DNA of 38,093 nucleotides from an uncultured Parabacteroides sp. (lineage in GTDB: Bacteria > Bacteroidota > Bacteroidia > Bacteroidales > Tannerellaceae), in assembly GCA_900541965.1 (NCBI GenBank), contig UQLN01000043.1, positions 1 through 38,093 of the forward strand, given 5' to 3'. Within the stretch, counting starts at the first letter, position 1. Every line of letters begins with the position of its first letter. The position numbers were made by a program, and so were the translations under genes. Below the pieces are notes generated by a model. It searched no databases and had not been told where the DNA came from. It saw only the letters and a list, made by a program, of their open reading frames with translations. Below are positions 8,615 through 15,322 of this stretch, one piece after another.

Positions 8615-9454
8615 ATGGATCAACTAATCGACGACTTAATTAAATTAGCATTTGCAGAAGACATAGGTGACGGCGACCATACGACTTTGTGTTGTATTCC
8701 TGAAACAGCTATGGGTAAAAGCCAGTTAATCATCAAGGAAGATGGCGTATTGGCTGGTGTGGAAATGGCAAAACGTATTTTCCATTACTTCGATCCGGAA
8801 CTGAAAATGAATATTTTCATCCATGACGGAGCCGAAGTTAAAAAAGGCGATATCGCTTTCACCGTAGAAGGGAAAGTCCAATCACTATTACAAACCGAAC
8901 GTTTGATGCTGAACGTCATGCAGCGCATGAGCGGTATTGCTACAACTACCCGCAAATATGTGAAAGCGCTGGAAGGTACAAAAACACATGTATTGGATAC
9001 CCGTAAAACGACTCCGGGCATGCGTATGCTGGAAAAAGAAGCGGTTAAGATTGGTGGAGGAGTGAACCATCGCATCGGTCTTTTCGATATGATTTTGCTG
9101 AAAGATAACCACGTTGATTTCGCAGGAGGTATCGAACAGGCTATCACACGTGCACAAAACTACCTGAAAGAAAAAGGTAAAAACCTGAAAATAGAAATTG
9201 AAGTCCGCAATTTCGATGAGTTACAGCAAGCCATGAATGTGGGAGGTATCGACCGCATCATGTTAGATAACTTCAATGTCGAAAATACAAAGAAAGCAGT
9301 CGAGATGATTGGTGGACGTTTTGAAACAGAATCATCCGGCGGTATCACTTTCGACACCTTACGCGATTATGCTGAATGTGGAGTTGACTACATTTCGGTA
9401 GGTGCACTGACTCATTCGGTTAAGAGCTTGGATATGAGCTTAAAGGCATGCTGA
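8615..9454 (+). CDS. nadC: Carboxylating nicotinate-nucleotide pyrophosphorylase (quinolinate phosphoribosyltransferase)
   Basis: A 279-residue cytoplasmic enzyme converting quinolinate and PRPP to nicotinate mononucleotide, CO2 and pyrophosphate in de novo NAD synthesis. Diagnostic motifs are E-D-I-G-D-G-D-H-T-T near the N-terminus, R-M-S-G-I-A-T, L-D-T-R-K-T-T-P-G-M-R, the G-G-G-V-N-H-R-x-G-L quinolinate-binding segment and the E-x-S-G-G-I barrel end. The length is standard. It is the second gene of a two-gene unit with DUF4783 and ends before a strong terminator. Its substrate PRPP is supplied by prs, also in this window. Confidence 0.97.
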   Translation: MDQLIDDLIKLAFAEDIGDGDHTTLCCIPETAMGKSQLIIKEDGVLAGVEMAKRIFHYFDPELKMNIFIHDGAEVKKGDIAFTVEGKVQSLLQTERLMLNVMQRMSGIATTTRKYVKALEGTKTHVLDTRKTTPGMRMLEKEAVKIGGGVNHRIGLFDMILLKDNHVDFAGGIEQAITRAQNYLKEKGKNLKIEIEVRNFDELQQAMNVGGIDRIMLDNFNVENTKKAVEMIGGRFETESSGGITFDTLRDYAECGVDYISVGALTHSVKSLDMSLKAC

Positions 9455-9459
9455 AACAG

Positions 9460-9488
9460 GTGACAGTTGACAAGTGACAGTTGACAGT
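9460..9488 (+). repeat. Short tandem heptamer repeat behind nadC
   Basis: Four consecutive 7-base units, TGACAGT TGACAAG TGACAGT TGACAGT (9461-9488), begin seven bases after the nadC stop. Equivalently this is a 14-bp duplication. It is non-coding. Confidence 0.75.
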
Positions 9489-9561
9489 TAGGCTGGAAGA
9501 TATGGCCGGGCTATAATATTACAAAATGTTCGTCTTTGAGCGAAAGAAATAACAGATTTAC

Positions 9562-9612
9562 AAAATAAAGGCATTTATGCTGACCTAAGATGTCAGCATA
9601 AATGCCTTTTTA
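9562..9612 (+). terminator. Strong terminator downstream of nadC
   Basis: A perfect 15-bp stem (GGCATTTATGCTGAC at 9570-9584, GTCAGCATAAATGCC at 9592-9606) with a 7-base loop is followed by five T and preceded by an A-rich tract. Confidence 0.9.
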
Positions 9613-9772
9613 GGATAAATAGGGCTGTTTTATCGGAGTAAAAAGGACTTTTATGGGAAAATCCGGTAACTTTTTCCATTTACCCGGAGGGTAATTTCAA
9701 TGAGTCGCGGTACTAATTCCAACTATCTGCGCATAAAAATACAATAATCTGCGCGGCAAAACACCTGTATTT
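9613..9772. other. Remaining nadC / methyltransferase intergenic sequence
   Basis: Together with 9455-9612 this forms a 318-base gap. It holds a small perfect hairpin (TTACCC-gga-GGGTAA at 9680-9694) and two copies of ATCTGCGC (9725-9732 and 9747-9754) spaced exactly 22 bases apart. No ORF or RNA gene is evident. Confidence 0.4.
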
Positions 9773-10477
9773 CTACTTATAAATCAGGAATATCGTGGGT
9801 TTCTTTCCCAAGTCGGGCACTTTCCCCGCCCATTCTTTCACCGGACGGGTATGGATATATTCATCTTCACAGGTTATATTAGAAGCTATACACATTTTTG
9901 TTGAAGGGCGGCAGGTACGAATCAATTCTTCTGCCAACTTATTATTCCGGTAAGGAGTTTCTATAAAAAGCTGTGTCTGGTTTTCCGAATAGATACGTCC
10001 CTCCAGCTTCTTTATTACATTCGTTCGCTCTGAAGCGTCTATTGGCAAGTAACCATGGAAAGCAAAGCTCTGTCCGTTGAAACCGGAGGCCATCACCGAC
10101 ATCAATATAGATGAAGGTCCGACCAACGGAACTACCGGATAGTTCTTCTTTTGTGCGATAGCTACAACATCAGCTCCCGGGTCGGCAACTGCCGGACAAC
10201 CGGCTTCTGAAATAACACCGACACTTTCTCCTTTTGCCAATGGTTGCAAATAACCTGCTACCATTTCCGGAGAGGTATGTTTGTTCAATTCATAAAAGGT
10301 AAGTTCATCTATCACAATAGAAGGTTCCGTCTTTTTCAGGAAACGGCGTGCTGTACGCACATTCTCTACAATAAAATGTTTGATAGACAATATGACTTCA
10401 CGGTTATATTCCGGAAGTACTCTCCGATGTTCGGTTTCCCCTAAGGTTACCGGTATAAGGTATAAAGATGCTTGCAT
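9773..10477 (-). CDS. SAM-dependent methyltransferase of the RsmI / tetrapyrrole methylase family
   Basis: A 234-residue protein with the TP-methylase fold. The motifs seen are the N-terminal L-Y-L-I-P-V-T-L-G strand, G-E-S-V-G-V-I-S-E-A-G-C-P-A-V-A-D-P-G (SAM-binding loop), V-P-L-V-G-P-S-S-I-L-M-S-V-M-A-S-G and F-I-E-T-P-Y-R-N. These are hallmarks of RsmI, the 16S rRNA C1402 2'-O-methyltransferase. It is about 50 residues shorter than typical RsmI, with no C-terminal extension, so I call only the family. ATG 10477 (M-Q-A-S-L-Y) fits the fold. A further upstream ATG at 10522 would include promoter sequence. Confidence 0.88.
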   Translation of the reverse strand: MQASLYLIPVTLGETEHRRVLPEYNREVILSIKHFIVENVRTARRFLKKTEPSIVIDELTFYELNKHTSPEMVAGYLQPLAKGESVGVISEAGCPAVADPGADVVAIAQKKNYPVVPLVGPSSILMSVMASGFNGQSFAFHGYLPIDASERTNVIKKLEGRIYSENQTQLFIETPYRNNKLAEELIRTCRPSTKMCIASNITCEDEYIHTRPVKEWAGKVPDLGKKPTIFLIYK

Positions 10478-10492
10478 ATGATTAGTTTTAGA

Positions 10493-10500
10493 CAAAAGTA
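10493..10500 (-). promoter_or_regulatory. Bacteroides-type -7 element for the RsmI-like gene
   Basis: TACTTTTG on the minus strand, 15 bases upstream of the ATG at 10477, implying a leader of about ten bases. Confidence 0.55.
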
Positions 10501-10521
10501 ATACTTTTGCAGGAAAGGACA

Positions 10522-10574
10522 TAAAATAAAGATTGCGTCAACACCGGATTATATTCCTGTTAACGCAACCTTTA
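10522..10574 (-). terminator. Terminator downstream of the lipoprotein gene pair
   Basis: On the minus strand GGTTGCGTTAACAGG pairs imperfectly with CGGTGTTGACGCAATC around an AT-rich loop and runs into TTTATTTT. Confidence 0.7.
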
Positions 10575-10606
10575 TCAGGTCTATTCCACCAAAGTCCTCA
10601 AAACAA

Positions 10607-11293
10607 TTATTCAACGATCTTAATCGGTACTTTAATTTTTACATCATACAGAGGTAATCTGATTTCATTCTTGCCTTGAGGTGTTGTATTCAACGTCATA
10701 AGCAATATCGTCTCTTTACCTTCTTCTGTTTCTTTACCAGGTTCGGCACCTATACCACGAATACTCATAATACATTTAAACAACGGCTTAGCATCTTCAT
10801 CAATATTCATAGTTAAATAAAGTATCAAATCCGGAGAATCTATGCGCTTTCCCCATATAGTCCGATGCAAATTCTTGTTAAAATCCTCCGTTATACCTAA
10901 TTTATCCAACCATTCCTTCAGATTTTTCTGCAATAAGTTTCTATTAGCCTTTAATTCAGAAGCCGATACAACCAGCGGTTCCACAATTTCCGACTTATAA
11001 TAACTAATTTTCACTTCCTCTTCCTTAGTTGTCCCTACCACATCGGTTAATTTCACCCCTACGGACGAAGAAACAGAAAAATCTTCCGATTGCTCAAAAG
11101 TTGTCCATTTATCATGGCCAGTAGGTGTTAATGTGATGTAAGCTCTGGTCGGACCACTTTCTACTGCGAATATATCAGGCTCACCGGGAGTTACATCTAC
11201 CTGAGCTATCAAACTCCGGTCGTATTCCCAGAATTTCCCGGCATCGTTCTTATAATAATTGGCATCCAGCAATATCTGGTAGGGTAATATTTC
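10607..11293 (-). pseudogene. C-terminal part of a lipoprotein gene, separated from its N-terminal part by an in-frame TGA
   Basis: This stretch continues in exactly the same reading frame as the lipoprotein at 11294-11875, directly after its TGA (11296-11294 on the minus strand). It encodes about 228 residues beginning E-I-L-P-Y-Q-I-L-L-D-A-N-Y-Y. It has no ATG near its 5' end; the first candidate start would be a TTG at 11272 with no ribosome site. Codon use and the alternating hydrophobic, beta-strand-like pattern look like normal coding sequence, and no second stop or frameshift is seen. The simplest reading is a recent nonsense mutation, or a sequencing error, in one gene of about 422 codons. 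The product is not recognised; it should be a periplasmic or surface domain. Confidence 0.65.
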
Positions 11294-11875
11294 TCAGGAT
11301 GCAGCACCACGATAGGTCTGCCCTTTTGAATAACCAATAACCATGCCTTCATCTATCGTTGGAAGAATCTGCGCGTTTACTTTTGTTGAAGAAGAAATAA
11401 GCCTTTTCTGTCCGGTTGCATCCGTATAGTTCAAGACAAGGAAAAAGCTCGACTTATTCATAAAGTTCGCTTCCCCTTTTGTTTTAACAGTCAGGACCCA
11501 TTGCCCATCCAATACTTCTCCTGCTTCATTCTTATCGGCTTCCAATGCTACACATTCGTAATATTCGGAAGGGGTTACATAAGAGGCTTTGGAGATTGGT
11601 ATCAGTTCACCAGCCTCCGGCGTATATTGCAAATACGTATCGCTTTCGATAAAATCCAATTCGATATTCTCTTTTGTCAATTCAATGCCGGTCGGGTTAA
11701 TTCGGAAATAGATTTCAAACTCCTCTCCCTTGACCACCTTATGAACCGAATCTTCCAACAGAACCAATCCTGACGGTACTGGTTTTTGCAAAGCATCCAC
11801 ATCGTCTTTTAATCCTTTTGTACAGGATGCCAAGACAACCATTATAAATAAAAACAGACCTAAAAGATTTTTCAT
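11294..11875 (-). CDS. Putative lipoprotein, N-terminal part of an interrupted gene
   Basis: The ORF gives 193 residues before a TGA. The lipoprotein signal is clear: M-K-N-L-L-G-L-F-L-F-I-M then the lipobox L-A-S-C with Cys18. The mature part is beta-rich. A stretch around residues 50-75 (E-F-E-I-Y-F-R-I-N-P) and another near 125-135 (D-G-Q-W-V-L-T-V-K-T-K) resemble the corresponding parts of the upstream lipoprotein, suggesting a shared fold. The frame continues past the TGA into the segment at 10607-11293, so the natural protein is probably about 421 residues. It is three bases downstream of the gene at 11879-12331 and cotranscribed. I do not recognise a named family. Confidence 0.7.
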   Translation of the reverse strand: MKNLLGLFLFIMVVLASCTKGLKDDVDALQKPVPSGLVLLEDSVHKVVKGEEFEIYFRINPTGIELTKENIELDFIESDTYLQYTPEAGELIPISKASYVTPSEYYECVALEADKNEAGEVLDGQWVLTVKTKGEANFMNKSSFFLVLNYTDATGQKRLISSSTKVNAQILPTIDEGMVIGYSKGQTYRGAAS

Positions 11876-11878
11876 TGC

Positions 11879-12331
11879 TTATTTTTTCGAAGCAGAAATG
11901 CCGAACGAACCGTAATTAACATCATTGATACGCAAAGAAACCGTTGCAGAGTATGAGAATTCAGAATCTCCCGGAGCAAAATCTTTCCCCGTTATACCGT
12001 CTTTCAACTTACAAGACATAATCCATTTCCCGTCAGCAGAAGTATCCCTTTTTACTGATGTTGCCACCGATGGCATTGAAAGAGAGCTTTCAAGTGATCC
12101 GGATACATCAAAATGAAAATCCGAATATACCAATACGGCAGAAGAAGCATCATAATCAGAAGGAGATACCAGAAAAGGTATTTCCAGTTCGTACTTGTCA
12201 TCAAAAGTAAAAGAGGTGCCGGAAACTGTCACTTTCACCGGATTTTCCTGGGAATCATCTTTACTACATCCATTAAGCGTAAGAATTGCCATCAAACACA
12301 ATCCTACAATAGAAATCAACTTCGTTTTCAT
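11879..12331 (-). CDS. Putative small lipoprotein of unknown function
   Basis: A 150-residue protein with a lipoprotein signal peptide ending in L-N-G-C (Cys22), followed by S-K-D-D-S, an acidic pattern after the cysteine that is compatible with surface export in Bacteroidetes. The mature domain of about 125 residues is predicted all-beta by its alternating pattern, with D-G-K-W-I-M-S-C-K-L-K resembling a segment of the downstream lipoprotein. It is the first gene of a two-gene unit driven by a consensus -7 element at 12375-12382. No enzyme motif and no SusD-like helices are seen, and there is no neighbouring TonB-dependent receptor, so it is not part of a visible polysaccharide utilisation locus. 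Confidence 0.75.
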   Translation of the reverse strand: MKTKLISIVGLCLMAILTLNGCSKDDSQENPVKVTVSGTSFTFDDKYELEIPFLVSPSDYDASSAVLVYSDFHFDVSGSLESSLSMPSVATSVKRDTSADGKWIMSCKLKDGITGKDFAPGDSEFSYSATVSLRINDVNYGSFGISASKK

Positions 12332-12374
12332 ATAGTTGTTATTTTAAATAAATATTCAAAACCGGGTGTTTCCG

Positions 12375-12382
12375 CAAATATA
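12375..12382 (-). promoter_or_regulatory. Bacteroides-type -7 element for the lipoprotein pair
   Basis: TATATTTG on the minus strand matches TAnnTTTG, 43 bases before the ATG at 12331. Confidence 0.55.
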
Positions 12383-12521
12383 TAAAAAAAGCACCGAACC
12401 TTGAACATTAAGAATAAGGACATCGTGTTAAAACTTGATTATCACCAAGATATTCATTATTTAAACCATCCGGAATAATAAATTTACACTATACTATTCT
12501 ACTTTACAGGCCGGGAATATG

Positions 12522-12529
12522 TATTTTTG
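12522..12529 (+). promoter_or_regulatory. Bacteroides-type -7 element for the RsmF-like gene
   Basis: TATTTTTG matches TAnnTTTG, 20 bases before the ATG at 12550. Confidence 0.55.
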
Positions 12530-12549
12530 CAAACAGAAAACAAAAACAG

Positions 12550-13935
12550 ATGGCACTTCCTACAGATTTTATCACCCGTACACGCGCCTTGTTAGGTTCG
12601 GAATATGAACAATTTGAAACAGCTTTACAGGCGGATGTGCCTGTAAGTATCCGTATCAACCAGGCTAAAGGGACAATTCCTCCTGCAAACGGCAAGCCGG
12701 TAGCATGGAGCCATACAGGTTATTATCTTCCTGAACGTTTGTCCTTCACTTTCGACCCCCTGTTTCACGCCGGGGCTTACTATGTACAGGAAGCATCTTC
12801 CATGTTTTTAGAACAGGCAATACAACAATACGTTTCTGCCCCGGTGAAATGTCTCGATTTATGTGCAGCTCCCGGAGGAAAGTCCACCCATTTGTTAAGC
12901 TTACTTCCTAAAGACAGTCTTTTGGTTAGCAACGAAGTCATTCGTAGCCGCAGTTACATCTTATCGGAAAACATTGCCAAATGGGGAAATCCGAACCATA
13001 TCGTTGTCAACAACGATCCGGAAGAAATCGGAGAACTGACCCATATGTTTGATGTAATTGTCGCCGATGTGCCTTGTTCCGGCGAAGGAATGTTCCGTAA
13101 AGACACAGACAGCACAGGAGAATGGAGTGTTGCAAATGTAAATTTATGCGCCGCCCGCAGCCGCCGTATCATCCATGATATATGGAATGCGCTCAAACCA
13201 GGCGGCATACTGATATACAGTACTTGTACTTACAACACTGAAGAAGACGAAGAAAACATACATTATATTACAGAGGAACTGGGAGCAGAAGTATTGCCGG
13301 TTTCTATAAAAGACGAATGGCAAATTACCGGAGCTTTACGCTTCGATTTTCCTGTCTATCGATTCTTTCCTCATAAAACCAAGGGGGAAGGTTTTTTTCT
13401 TGCAGTCCTCCGTAAAGAAGAAGGGGAAACGGAAGAAATACGTATCAAATCCAAAGGAAAAAAAGAAAAAGGGAAAACGTCCCTTCCTATTCCCAAAGAA
13501 GCATTCGGGTTTCTTTCGGATATAAATTCATTTACGCTCGGATGGAAAGAAAATTTTATCCAGGCATATCCGAAGATTTTTCCGGAAGTATTTGCTTTAT
13601 GTAAAGAGCGGCTAAAGGTTCTCTCCGCCGGCATCTGCCTTGGAGAGCTCAAAGGAAAAGATTTAGTTCCAACTCAGGAACTTGCTTTAAGTACCGAACT
13701 TAATCCGGATGCATTTCCTTCCATAGAACTGGAATGGGAAGAGGCTGTCAAGTACCTGAGAAAAGAAGCCTTCCCTTTACACGAAAACACTGGAAAAGGA
13801 TATGTATTGCTTCGTTATAAAGGTTTTCCTTTGGGCTTTGTGAAAAACCTCGGGAACCGGGCGAACAATTTATACCCTCAGGAATGGCGTATACGAAGCG
13901 GGTATCTACCGGAAGACATCCGGTTATTCAAATAA
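12550..13935 (+). CDS. RsmF/NOL1-NOP2-Sun family RNA (cytosine-5)-methyltransferase
   Basis: A 461-residue SAM-dependent RNA m5C methyltransferase. The N-terminal domain has S-I-R-I-N. The Rossmann core has motif I L-D-L-C-A-A-P-G-G-K-S, motif IV D-V-P-C-S-G-E-G-M-F with the release cysteine, and motif VI S-T-C-T-Y with the nucleophilic cysteine. A lysine- and glutamate-rich linker near residues 290-315 leads to a C-terminal PUA-like domain (G-F-P-L-G-F-V-K and N-L-Y-P-Q-E-W-R-I-R), as in RsmF, which methylates C1407 of 16S rRNA. The target in Bacteroidetes cannot be read from sequence. Length and both catalytic cysteines are intact. It is a single gene ending at a bidirectional terminator. 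Confidence 0.93.
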   Translation: MALPTDFITRTRALLGSEYEQFETALQADVPVSIRINQAKGTIPPANGKPVAWSHTGYYLPERLSFTFDPLFHAGAYYVQEASSMFLEQAIQQYVSAPVKCLDLCAAPGGKSTHLLSLLPKDSLLVSNEVIRSRSYILSENIAKWGNPNHIVVNNDPEEIGELTHMFDVIVADVPCSGEGMFRKDTDSTGEWSVANVNLCAARSRRIIHDIWNALKPGGILIYSTCTYNTEEDEENIHYITEELGAEVLPVSIKDEWQITGALRFDFPVYRFFPHKTKGEGFFLAVLRKEEGETEEIRIKSKGKKEKGKTSLPIPKEAFGFLSDINSFTLGWKENFIQAYPKIFPEVFALCKERLKVLSAGICLGELKGKDLVPTQELALSTELNPDAFPSIELEWEEAVKYLRKEAFPLHENTGKGYVLLRYKGFPLGFVKNLGNRANNLYPQEWRIRSGYLPEDIRLFK

Positions 13936-13951
13936 ACAGCAATTACATATA

Positions 13952-14005
13952 CATAAAAATAGCCCCAGTTAGATACTAAATCATGACTGGGGCTATTCGT
14001 TTTTA
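13952..14005. terminator. Bidirectional terminator between the RsmF-like gene and the OmpA gene
   Basis: A perfect 12-bp stem (AATAGCCCCAGT 13958-13969 with ACTGGGGCTATT 13986-13997) is flanked by an A-rich tract on the left and a T-rich tract on the right, so it can serve both convergent genes. Confidence 0.85.
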
Positions 14006-14022
14006 ATTACAGAAGATTACTA

Positions 14023-15177
14023 TTATTTTGCTCCTTCTTCATTTAATGTACAGATGCTGACACGGTTCCAGTCCGGTTCAGAGAACATGTCACCCACGCC
14101 CTGGCCTTCTGCTGTGATACGTGTTGCAGCGATGCGATACTTCTTCGTCAACAAATTTTTAACCGCATCGGCACGTTGCTGTGCAATTCTGGCATTTACA
14201 TCTGCTTTTCCTTCCGGTGAAGCAAAACCTTTAATGGAAACAGTAGATTGCGGATGATTCTTCATATAAGTAGCAATACGTTCTACATTAGGCAACTGCG
14301 ATGCATCTACTGTAATTTTTCCCTGACGGAAAGTAACGACGGATTCCAATGTCTGGCTGGTCTTTGTTACAGTATTCGTAACAGTTTTCACTTCCGGTTC
14401 ACGGTTACGGCATTCGTCCAATGCAGCTTCCAGTTCATTGATTCTATTCTTAGCTGCATTTATATTATTTTTCTCTTCGTCCAGTTGTGAACGCAAAGAG
14501 TTAATCTTACTGTTCAAACCATCAACCTCAGCCTGATCGTACTCTCTGGCTAATGTCATATAGCGAGCACCATTACTGCTCTTGAAGTGATACGTAACTC
14601 CGGCCAATAATTCCACTGCGCCATTGTTAATGTTGAAATAACCGCCAACATGTTTGTCATCCTCTAATTTGTATAAGAAAGCAGGTTTAAAAGCGACAGT
14701 CCATGCTTTCTGTTCACCCAGATTAAAGTTAAAATTGAAACCGAATTTGCTGGAAATGAAGTTGCCGTCGCCAATACCGTTTACATAGGAATGAAGCCAA
14801 CCGACACCCAACACCGTTTCTACCTCGAATAAACGGGGAGTACCTTTATAACCACAAATCAAGTTACTCATATTCACTCTACCAAGAGCACTTATATTTG
14901 AATGGTCAAAAGCCGTACTGCTTGAACTTGTGTTAACACTCCACATACCTTGTAAACCCAAACCAAACACCGGAGTCAATTGCTTGTTTACTTCAACCCC
15001 CATTGTAGCACGCATGTCCTCGAAAAAAGAATTGGGGAAACTTAACGGAGTTACTCCACCAGCGTTGATACCAACAGACCAATTGTCTGTAAACTTACTG
15101 CCCTTAATTAATTCCTGGGCATTTGTTGCCGTCCATGTAACAATACATAGAGCTACTAAAATTAAACTTTTCCTCAT
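14023..15177 (-). CDS. OmpA family outer membrane protein (Pgm6/7-like)
   Basis: A 384-residue protein. Residues 1-20 form a Sec signal peptide ending T-N-A-Q. Residues 30-205 form a beta-barrel-like region rich in alternating aromatic strands. Residues 215-260 are a heptad coiled coil (L-N-S-K-I-N-S-L-R-S-Q-L). Residues 275-380 are an OmpA peptidoglycan-binding domain with G-F-A-S-P-E-G, N-A-R-I-A-Q-Q-R-A-D-A-V and the terminal D-W-N-R-V. It anchors the outer membrane to the cell wall and may form a porin. The order barrel, coiled coil, OmpA domain is that of the P. gingivalis Pgm6/Pgm7 porins. It is monocistronic, with its own -7 element and a shared terminator. Confidence 0.92.
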   Translation of the reverse strand: MRKSLILVALCIVTWTATNAQELIKGSKFTDNWSVGINAGGVTPLSFPNSFFEDMRATMGVEVNKQLTPVFGLGLQGMWSVNTSSSSTAFDHSNISALGRVNMSNLICGYKGTPRLFEVETVLGVGWLHSYVNGIGDGNFISSKFGFNFNFNLGEQKAWTVAFKPAFLYKLEDDKHVGGYFNINNGAVELLAGVTYHFKSSNGARYMTLAREYDQAEVDGLNSKINSLRSQLDEEKNNINAAKNRINELEAALDECRNREPEVKTVTNTVTKTSQTLESVVTFRQGKITVDASQLPNVERIATYMKNHPQSTVSIKGFASPEGKADVNARIAQQRADAVKNLLTKKYRIAATRITAEGQGVGDMFSEPDWNRVSICTLNEEGAK

Positions 15178-15202
15178 CTTATATATTTCTAAAAAAACGG
15201 TG

Positions 15203-15210
15203 CAAAGATA
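15203..15210 (-). promoter_or_regulatory. Bacteroides-type -7 element for the OmpA gene
   Basis: TATCTTTG on the minus strand, 25 bases upstream of the ATG. Confidence 0.6.
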
Positions 15211-15322
15211 TATTTTTTCAATAAATAAAAAAATATTTCCATCTATTTATTAACAACAGTATTTCTATCCCCCAAAATGGATACGCACAAACATTAAATA
15301 AATTAATTCGCTACAAACCAAA

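Noticed and set aside
10607..11272. An independent gene starting at TTG 11272
   Set aside because: There is no ribosome site, no signal peptide and no ATG, and the frame is continuous with the lipoprotein upstream across one TGA. A broken gene explains this better.
11250..11300. TGA as a selenocysteine codon in the lipoprotein gene
   Set aside because: No convincing stem-loop follows the TGA, the product is a lipoprotein without redox motifs, and no selenocysteine machinery is visible.
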